64,000 bases of DNA from Symploca sp. SIO1C2 (GTDB taxonomy: Bacteria; Cyanobacteriota; Cyanobacteriia; Cyanobacteriales; Coleofasciculaceae). A program made the position numbers and the translations under genes. How positions within the stretch are numbered: the first letter of the stretch is position 1; the number at the start of each line of letters is the position of its first letter. The DNA is taken from positions 24,385-88,384 of the forward strand of contig JAAHFP010000028.1 in the NCBI GenBank assembly GCA_010672925.1, given 5' to 3'. The notes under the pieces are model-generated. The model had not been told where the DNA came from, searched no databases, and was given only the letters and a program-made list of their open reading frames with translations. Below, piece by piece: positions 34,810-41,852 of the stretch.

Positions 34810-35005
34810 TACAGCGATATTTAACCTCCTTAGTCAGGATATCTGTTGCTGTGGCGAGAAGACCCTGACTTTCTACTTCTTTCGGTAGATGATTAAGATA
34901 TCCGGAGACTTATTAGCTTAAATGAGCAGTAGCATCTCTATCTAAAGATAGATAACCTGCTTTCTATTTAGATGTTACTCTTAGTAAAGAAGAATGTTTA
35001 AAAAA
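34810..35005. other. duplicated 5' region and spacer
   Basis: Upstream region of the 976-aa gene, homologous to 35279-35387: shared CACTACAGCGAT, AGGATATC and TATCCGGAGACTT blocks. The whole duplicated block is 34557-34917 versus 35006-35387, in direct orientation. A TCTATCT-AA-AGATAGA hairpin lies in the spacer between the copies. Confidence 0.75.
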
Positions 35006-35278
35006 ACTCAGGCTCGCCAACACTATTAGCTAGTAGCGAGTTTGGTAGTTCAGACGCTGACTCCTCTGGGTTAGTTTTCCTAAGAGGAGAAAGCTTTTGA
35101 TTGGGATAAAAGAACAGTACATCAGAATTAGCTTACACTGACACATACGATTCACTTCCGCTACTCTTGTGAAGAGGCAAGTGAGACTGAGTAGCATGAA
35201 ATAGATGATGAAGGCAGGGTTAGTAATCGTTTTAATATTTGGTAGCTTATCCTTGCTTAGAGTATTCAGCCTAGTCAC
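35006..35278 (-). pseudogene. decayed tandem duplicate of the 5' end of the 976-aa exported protein gene
   Basis: It starts MTRLNTLSKDKLPNIKTITN, parallel to MTRLDTPNQSDSSKIEAIIN of the neighbouring gene, and keeps the following hydrophobic segment. After VAEVN the frame shifts; the expected continuation (related to ...EESAVELPNSLPGNSVSEPE) is readable in another frame down to 35006. Only the first ~85 codons and the upstream region were duplicated. Confidence 0.85.
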
Positions 35279-35387
35279 TACAGCGATGTTTAAACTCCCT
35301 AGTAAGGATATCTTTTGCTATGGTGAGGGAAGCCTAGATTTTTATTTACTTATGTAGATACTCAAGACTATCCGGAGACTTCTTAGA

Positions 35388-35650
35388 TGGAGTCCTAGGT
35401 GTTAGGTGTTAGTGCGATCGCTCAGTGCACCTTCTTTGAGATTATATAACTCAAAACTTGTTACTCGTTACTCGTTACTTTTTACTTACAAAAATGCTCT
35501 CATTTGACTTATTCAGCAGAGCCTAGTTAGGTATGTAGGTTAAGAGTTTTCTACCTAGAAAACTCTTAACCATTAATTCAACACTGGGTGAAAAAATCAG
35601 AGAGTGACTTACCCTAGTAACAAGTATTTACTCATTACTTAACTAGAGTT
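35388..35650. other. intergenic spacer
   Basis: GTTAGGT and ACTCGTT heptamer fragments (35395-35415, 35455-35480) and an AAGAGTTTTCTACCTAGAAAACTCTT hairpin around 35540-35566 (abbreviated arms AAGAGTTTTC/GAAAACTCTT). No gene. Confidence 0.55.
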
Positions 35651-36067
35651 CTAAGGAGTAACCACAGGGTTACCACCAGCAGTACCAAGGTTGATACCAT
35701 ACCCAGCTCCATCAGTGATTGTATTACCCTGTACTAAAGTGGGATCTGTAGCTGCAGTAGTAGTCACGCCGACACTTGAGCTGCCCAGACCAGTGATAGC
35801 AATGTTACCACCAACACCAATAGCAGAAGCAGAGTTCTGTAAATCACCAGCAGCAGTACCAGCTGTGTGGTTAAAAGAATTAGCCGCAGCACTGTCTTTA
35901 CCTGTAGCAGCAGACACAGCAACACCAGTAACATTAGTACCATTAACGGTGAATGCTGCAGCACCAGCAGTACCGCCTTCTCCAGCACGAGCGACGGAGG
36001 AGAAACCAACTAAGCTAGCAACAGTAGCAACCAGAGCAGCGGAAAGTTTGATTGTTCGGTAGTTCAT
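35651..36067 (-). CDS. secreted Gly/Ala/Thr-rich protein, unknown function
   Basis: 138 aa. Classical signal peptide (KLSAALVATVASLVGFSSVARA, cleaved near ARA-GEG). The mature part is small, neutral and rich in Gly, Ala, Thr and Asn (GEGGTAGAAAFTVNGTNVTG, GVGGNIAITGLGSSSVGVTTT), without cysteines, so it is probably a beta-structured secreted or surface protein. It lies between two giant repeat proteins on the same strand. A decayed second copy with the same 5' leader sits at 40975-41199 on the other side of the 1400-aa gene. Confidence 0.75.
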   Translation of the reverse strand: MNYRTIKLSAALVATVASLVGFSSVARAGEGGTAGAAAFTVNGTNVTGVAVSAATGKDSAAANSFNHTAGTAAGDLQNSASAIGVGGNIAITGLGSSSVGVTTTAATDPTLVQGNTITDGAGYGINLGTAGGNPVVTP

Positions 36068-36590
36068 GGGATATTTTTCGTTACAACAATTAGAAGAATG
36101 TGACTTAAACCTTGTGCGGTTTAATTGTTTTAATTATAGCTCATAAAACCAAACAAGTGCAATAGCAATTAAGAAAAAATTAAATGTATAAAATAGCGAA
36201 AAAAGGAAAAATATTAAAACAATAAGTGGGGTAAAAAAGCGGATTTATAAAACTCATTATACGGGGTATAAATCGTGACATGTAATAGTCATTATTTATC
36301 GTCGTTTTTTCTTTGACAAAAGTAGGCAGTTTTTTAGGTATAGGGTGTAGGGAAAAAAGAGGAGGAACAGCAGGTTGATAACGACGGTTAATCGGGTTTG
36401 AGACGATTAATCATACCAAACTGATTGAAAAAAAATGTGTTACTTTGCCCCCTAAATCCCCCAATTCTGGGGGACTTTGAATTATTCTTCACCTACAGTG
36501 AAGCCCAACACATTGTGTTGGGCTTGTTGGGTTACGCTATAGGCTACACCTAACCTACAATTTGCTATGTTCTAGCTGAAACTAGATCAT
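36068..36590. other. leader of secreted protein, then repeats
   Basis: The first ~190 bp are homologous to 41200-41400: a block with AAAAATATCCC next to the start codon, AGAATGT, ACTTAAACC and, further away, AAGCGGATTTAT. The remainder contains CCCCCA-ATTC-TGGGGG (36458-36473) within CCCCCTAAATCCCCC, and an 11-bp hairpin AAGCCCAACAC-ATT-GTGTTGGGCTT (36501-36525) downstream of the 1400-aa gene. No gene. Confidence 0.65.
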
Positions 36591-39500
36591 CTAGATAGTG
36601 CTGAAATCAGCTTCAGTAATCAGCCCAGCATCAGTTTCCGTTAAAATAGCTAGGGTTTCTCCTGTATCATTAAGGTTAATCCGAGTAGAGCTGCCACTTT
36701 GGACAATCTCTAGTTGTCCGAAGCTGATACCGCCATTAAATTGGAGGGAGTCTACACCATCTTCAAAGTCGTAGATTGTATCAGTACCCATACCCGATGC
36801 GAGGACAAAGGTATCATTGCCTGCATTACCATAGAGTATATCAGTACCAGCACCACCATTGAGTAAGTCATCCCCAGCACCACCATAGAGGATGTCGTTA
36901 CCTATACCGCCGAAGAGTTCGTCATTATCATCGTTACCGTAGAGGATGTCGCTTCCTGCACCACCAGTGAGAGAATCAAGACCATTGCCGCCGAAGAGGA
37001 TGTCATTCCCCTCGTCACCGTCAATGTTATCATCACCTCCGTTACCGTAGAGGATGTCGTTGCCTGCTAAACCGTTGATTTGATCAGCATTTGCAGTACC
37101 TTGTATAATGTCACTATTAGGTGTGCCGTAGATAGTCTCGGTTTCATTGAGGTCATTAACATTAACGACCAAAGCTTGTTGATAACTCTCTCCCCCAGAA
37201 TCCGTAGTTTGCACTCGGATATTATAGCTAGCTTGAGATTCAAAATCGGGAGCAGCGTTAATTTGCAGTTGGTTGTTAACGATAGTGAAAGCGGCGTTAT
37301 CTGTATCCCCATTTCCTGCTACTAAGGAATAAGTGAAGCTATCACCGATATCAGTATCTGTGGTAGTGAAGGTTCCAACAGTACTATTAGCAGGAACATT
37401 TTCATCAATGGTATTGTTACTCAGACTAACAGCAGTCGGGGCTTCATTGAGGTCATTAACATTAACGACCAAAGCTTGCTGATAACTCTGTCCCCCAGCA
37501 TCCGTAGTCTGCACTCGGATATTGTAGCTAGATTGGGATTCAAAATCAGGAGCAGCATTGATTTGCAGTTGGTTGTTAACGATAGTGAAAGCTGCGTTAT
37601 CTGTATCTCCACTTCCCGCTACTAAGGAATAAGTGAAGCTATCACCCACATCCGGATCTGTAGTGGTAAATGTACCCACGGTGGAATTAGCAGGAACATT
37701 TTCGTCAATGGTATTGTTGTCGAGGCTAAGCGCAGTGGGAGTTTCATTGAGGTCATTAACATTAACTACCAAAGCTTGCTGATAACTCTGTCCTCCAGCA
37801 TCCGTAGTCTGTACTCGGATATTGTAGCTAGCTTGAGATTCAAAATCGGGAGCAGCGTTAATTTGCAGTTGGTTGTTAACGATAGTGAAAGCGGCGTTAT
37901 CTGTATCCCCATTTCCTGCTACTAAGGAATAAGTAAAGGTATCACCCGTATCCGGATCTGTGGTAGTGAAGATACCAACGGTGGAATTAGCAGGAACATT
38001 TTCGTCAATGGTATTGTTGTCGAGACTAACAGCAGTCGGGGCTTCATTGAGGTCATTAACATTAACGACCAAAGCTTGCTGATAACTCTGTCCCCCAGCA
38101 TCCGTAGTCTGCACTCGGATATTGTAGCTAGCTTGGGATTCAAAATCGGGAGCAGCATTAATTTGCAGTTGGTTGTTAACGATAGTGAAAGCGGCGTTAT
38201 CTGTATCCCCATTTCCTGCTACTAAGGAATAAGTAAAGCTATCACCCACATCCGGATCTGTAGTGGTAAATGTACCCACGGTGGAATTAGCAGGAACATT
38301 TTCGTCGATAGTATTGTTGTCGAGACTAACCGCAGTAGGACTTTCATTGAGATCATTAACGTTGATTACCAACTCCTGCTGATAACTTTCTCCCCCAGCA
38401 TCCGTAGTCTGCACTCGGATATTGTAGCTAGCTTGAGATTCAAAATCAGGAGCAGCATTGATTTGCAGTTGGTTGTTAACGATAGTGAAAGCTGCGTTAT
38501 CTGTATCTCCATTTCCCGCTACTAAGGAATAAGTAAAGGTATCACTGGTATCTGGATCTGTGGTAGTGAAGGTTCCAACGGTGGTATTGGCAGCAACATT
38601 TTCATCAATGGTATTGTTGCTAAGACTAACAGCAGTGGGGGTTTCATTGAGGTCATTAACATTAACGACCAAAGCTTGCTGATAACTCTGTCCCCCAGAA
38701 TCCGTAGTTTGCACTCGGATATTGTAGCTAGCTTGGGATTCAAAATCGGGAGCAGCGTTAATTTGCAGTTGGTTGTTAACGATAGTGAAAGCTGCGTTAT
38801 CTGTATCTCCATTTCCCGCTACTAAGGAATAAGTAAAAGTATCATTGGTATCTGGATCTGTGGTAGTAAAGATACCAACGGTGGTATTAGCAGGTACATT
38901 TTCATCAATAGTGTTGTTGTCGAGGCTAACAGCAGTCGGGGCTTCATTGAGGTCATTAACATTAACTACCAAAGCTTGCTGATAACTCTGTCCCCCAGCA
39001 TCCGTAGTCTGCACTCGGATATTGTAGCTAGCTTGAGATTCAAAATCAGGAGCAGCGTTAATTTGCAGTTGGTTGTTAACGATACTGAAAGCGGCGTTAT
39101 CTGTATCCCCACTTCCTGCTACTAAAGAGTAAGTAAAGGTATCACCCACATCCGGATCTGTAGTGGTAAATGTACCCACGGTGGAATTAGCAGGAACATT
39201 TTCATCGATGGTATTGTTGTCGAGACTAAGAGCAGTAGGAGAATTATTGCTTGGAAGATTATTTAACCAAACTTTATTTGCCCCAAAAAAATTATTAGCA
39301 ACAAAAGCATCTAGGAGTCCATCTCCATCCACATCTCCTAAACTCACACCATAGCTGTTGGAAGAGCCTAGGTCTTGTCCGGAGTCAGTAAAAGTACCAT
39401 TACCATCATTTAACCAAACTTTATTTGCTTGTCTATTATAATTAGCAACAAAAGCATCAAGGTCCCCATCTCCATCTATATCCCCTAAGCTCACATCTAT

Positions 39501-40793
39501 GCTGATTGAGGAGCCCAAAGATTGTCCGGAGTCAGTGAAATTACCGTTACCATCATTTAACCAAACTTTATTTGCTTGTCCAGAATTAGCAACAAAAGCA
39601 TCAAGGTCTCCATCTCCATCTATATCCCCTAAACTCACATCATAGCTGTTGGAAAAGCCCAAAGATTGTCCAGAGGTAAAAGTACCATTACCATTATTTA
39701 ACCAAACTTTATTGGCTCCTCCATAATTAGCAACCAAAGCATCAAGGTCTCCGTCCCCATCCACATCCCCTAAACTCACACTATTGCTGAAAGAAGAGCC
39801 CAAGTTTTGTCCAGAGTCAGTGAAATTACCATTACCATCATTTAACCAAACTTCATTTCCTCCTCCAAAATTATTACTAACAAAAGCATCCAGGTCTCCA
39901 TCTCCATCCACATCCCCTAAAATCACATTACTGCTGTAAGAAGAGTGCAAAGATTGTCCGGAGTCGGTAAAATTACCATTACCATCATTTAACCAAACTT
40001 TATTGGCTTGTTCATTATTACTAACAAAAGCATCAAGGTCTCCATCTCCATCCACATCCCCTAAACTCACATTATTGCTGGTTGAAGAGCCCAAAGATTG
40101 TCCAGAGTCGGTAAAAGTACCATTATTATTCAACCAAACTTTATTTGCTTGCCCATTAAAATTAGCAATAAAGGCATCAAGGTCTCCATCTCCATCTATA
40201 TCCCCTAAACTCACACCATAACTATTGGAACGACCTAAAGATTGTCCAGAGTCGGTAAAATCAGCCAGAATTCCCGGATAATTATCTAGTACTGCTCCTG
40301 CAAAAGCTAAACTAGCAACTGCCTTAGCTGTGGTAACTTCTAACTCCCAGTTGCCACCTTGAGCAACAGTACCAGTTAAAGACACAGAAGCAGCAATTTC
40401 TGCTCCCGTCAAAGCCTGTAACTTACTAATAAATTCGGCTCCTGCATCTCCTGCTGCTACCTGACAACCGTAGAGTGACAGCTGAACCACCTGCCACTGT
40501 TGCAGTAAATTACTGTAGCGATTGAGGGTATCTAAACTCAGTTGACTATTACCCAAGTACAAACAACCGGGCGCACCGTGGGAAACTAGATGTACTGCTT
40601 CTACCTGCTGGTACTGTGGTAAAACTTGGCTAATTTGTTCGATGCCATCCGCCCATCTATCTAACACAAAGACTTCGGCACTAGGAATAACTCCTGCAAC
40701 TAACTGCTGGTAATCATCAACACCAGCATCAATAAAAACCAGTGTAGTGACTGCGTTGGGAGTTAATTTATTTGCATGTAGAGTTGGTTTCAT
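36591..40793 (-). CDS. DUF4347 / FG-GAP (VCBS) / cadherin / RTX giant surface protein
   Basis: 1400 aa. N-terminal DUF4347 (residues 14-165) with conserved H72 (LVSHGAPG) and C110 (LSLYGCQ). Then seven FG-GAP/VCBS-like repeats (about 175-525; VSLGDVDGDGDLDAFVSN...ANKVWLND). Then seven 100-aa cadherin-like domains (NNTIDENVPANSTVG...YQQALVVNVNDLNE). Then RTX nonapeptides (GGAGNDILYG; about 1265-1345) and a C-terminal domain ending in EADFSTI. There is no N-terminal signal peptide; RTX plus an uncleaved C-terminal signal point to type I secretion. A calcium-dependent adhesin or extracellular protein is likely. No T1SS genes are in the window. Confidence 0.92.
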   Translation of the reverse strand: MKPTLHANKLTPNAVTTLVFIDAGVDDYQQLVAGVIPSAEVFVLDRWADGIEQISQVLPQYQQVEAVHLVSHGAPGCLYLGNSQLSLDTLNRYSNLLQQWQVVQLSLYGCQVAAGDAGAEFISKLQALTGAEIAASVSLTGTVAQGGNWELEVTTAKAVASLAFAGAVLDNYPGILADFTDSGQSLGRSNSYGVSLGDIDGDGDLDAFIANFNGQANKVWLNNNGTFTDSGQSLGSSTSNNVSLGDVDGDGDLDAFVSNNEQANKVWLNDGNGNFTDSGQSLHSSYSSNVILGDVDGDGDLDAFVSNNFGGGNEVWLNDGNGNFTDSGQNLGSSFSNSVSLGDVDGDGDLDALVANYGGANKVWLNNGNGTFTSGQSLGFSNSYDVSLGDIDGDGDLDAFVANSGQANKVWLNDGNGNFTDSGQSLGSSISIDVSLGDIDGDGDLDAFVANYNRQANKVWLNDGNGTFTDSGQDLGSSNSYGVSLGDVDGDGLLDAFVANNFFGANKVWLNNLPSNNSPTALSLDNNTIDENVPANSTVGTFTTTDPDVGDTFTYSLVAGSGDTDNAAFSIVNNQLQINAAPDFESQASYNIRVQTTDAGGQSYQQALVVNVNDLNEAPTAVSLDNNTIDENVPANTTVGIFTTTDPDTNDTFTYSLVAGNGDTDNAAFTIVNNQLQINAAPDFESQASYNIRVQTTDSGGQSYQQALVVNVNDLNETPTAVSLSNNTIDENVAANTTVGTFTTTDPDTSDTFTYSLVAGNGDTDNAAFTIVNNQLQINAAPDFESQASYNIRVQTTDAGGESYQQELVINVNDLNESPTAVSLDNNTIDENVPANSTVGTFTTTDPDVGDSFTYSLVAGNGDTDNAAFTIVNNQLQINAAPDFESQASYNIRVQTTDAGGQSYQQALVVNVNDLNEAPTAVSLDNNTIDENVPANSTVGIFTTTDPDTGDTFTYSLVAGNGDTDNAAFTIVNNQLQINAAPDFESQASYNIRVQTTDAGGQSYQQALVVNVNDLNETPTALSLDNNTIDENVPANSTVGTFTTTDPDVGDSFTYSLVAGSGDTDNAAFTIVNNQLQINAAPDFESQSSYNIRVQTTDAGGQSYQQALVVNVNDLNEAPTAVSLSNNTIDENVPANSTVGTFTTTDTDIGDSFTYSLVAGNGDTDNAAFTIVNNQLQINAAPDFESQASYNIRVQTTDSGGESYQQALVVNVNDLNETETIYGTPNSDIIQGTANADQINGLAGNDILYGNGGDDNIDGDEGNDILFGGNGLDSLTGGAGSDILYGNDDNDELFGGIGNDILYGGAGDDLLNGGAGTDILYGNAGNDTFVLASGMGTDTIYDFEDGVDSLQFNGGISFGQLEIVQSGSSTRINLNDTGETLAILTETDAGLITEADFSTI
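37138..39240 (-). repeat. seven tandem 300-bp cadherin-domain repeats
   Basis: Seven consecutive 300-bp units, each encoding one 100-residue cadherin-like domain. Units are very similar at the DNA level, with long identical stretches, so the array is prone to homologous expansion, contraction and assembly collapse. Confidence 0.95.
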
Positions 40794-40879
40794 TGGTCGT
40801 TTTCTCGGTTCAAACTGCTGATAAATTCGTGCAAAAAAAATCCCCTGGTTGAGGAATTGTATTGTTAGGTATTAGGTGT

Positions 40880-40974
40880 TATAGCAGTCGCCAGGACAGT
40901 CAATACATTCTCAGGTAAGGCAAGTTAACAAGGGGCTTAAGCCCCTTGTCTTAATCACCTTGGCAATTGCTATA
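40880..40974. mobile_element. MITE-like element, TATAGCAATCGCC family, copy 2
   Basis: Terminal inverted repeats TATAGCAGTCGCCAGG and (complement) TATAGCAATTGCCAAGG. The core carries a perfect 22-bp palindrome at 40928-40949 (half-site ACAAGGGGCTT), also present near 28864. Confidence 0.75.
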
Positions 40975-41199
40975 AGTTAGCGTAATTCTGTATGCCATTA
41001 GCATTGCTGCCATCGTAGTTAAAAGCATGAGCTGTAGCAGATTATTTACCTACAGCCGCAGACCCGGCTACACCAGTAATATTGACATTTTCAAAGCTTA
41101 ATACCGCTTTAATCAGCACGAGCAACCGAAGAGAAACAAACCTTTGCTAGCAACATTAGCAGCAAGAGCTACGAAGAGTTTAATGGTTTGGTAGTTCAT
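40975..41199 (-). pseudogene. decayed copy of the secreted Gly/Ala-rich protein gene
   Basis: It begins MNYQTIKLFVALAANVAS (compare MNYRTIKLSAALVATVAS of the gene at 35651-36067) and runs into a stop after about 29 codons through a frameshift. Further fragments of the same protein (ITGVAGSAAVGK, reading the complement near 41040-41075) are visible in other frames. The 5' leader with AAAAATATCCC directly before the ATG is conserved, so the promoter region was duplicated with the gene. Confidence 0.85.
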
Positions 41200-41395
41200 G
41201 GGATATTTTTCGTTGCGAAAAGAAGAAGAATGTTACTTAAACCCTGTGGGTTTAGTTGTTAATACCATACGTTATTTAAGTAACTAACCGCAACAAAAAT
41301 AAATAAAATATTGAACAAATAAAGTAGAAAGGAAGGAAAAAATAAAAGGATAAAGGGGGTAAAATAAGCGGATTTATTAAGCTCGTACCACGTAA

Positions 41396-41504
41396 TATAT
41401 AGCAAAAGGCAGAGGGCAGAGGGCAGAAGGCAGAAGGGAAGAGGTTGACAAGTAAAGGTTTGCTGCATAAGGCAATTGTCCTAACCGCCTTGGCGATTGC
41501 TATA
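41396..41504. mobile_element. MITE-like element, TATAGCAATCGCC family, copy 3
   Basis: Left end TATATAGCAAAAGGCAGAGG, right end CCGCCTTGGCGATTGCTATA; core of GGGCAGAAGGCAGAA units and a GACAAGTAAAGGTTTGC segment. It is the reverse complement arrangement of 30980-31085. Confidence 0.7.
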
Positions 41505-41676
41505 AGTCGATAATTGTCTGTAGGGCCTAGCATTAGCGCTGGCATATTACCCATAAAATCAAAGCTTTATTCCGCCAATACTACGCCCTGACCGAATTCA
41601 TGCAAGAGGCACGAGGCAGGAAGCAGGGCTTTTAATTTTTGGTATAACGCACCATTTTTCGATTAGGCTAAATCCT

Positions 41677-41704
41677 GTAGAGACGTTGCAGGCAACGTCT
41701 CTAC
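41677..41704. repeat. hairpin repeat GTAGAGACGTTGC-AG-GCAACGTCTCTAC
   Basis: 13-bp perfect stem with a 2-base loop. The same design (GTAGAGGCAATTCA half-site) forms the palindrome inside the long-TIR elements at 2739-2766 and 56896-56923. The rest of 41505-41852 has no gene. Confidence 0.8.
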
Positions 41705-41852
41705 AATGTAGATATAACCGGATAATGGATAATTATTAAGAGTATGTGTTAAAGATCAAGAAATCCCAAAGGAAAATGACAAACTAGTTAATTGCCCTTG
41801 GCTCCTCTTGCCTTGTGCCTCCTGCCTTCTACCTTTTTTGAACAAGAGTAAA

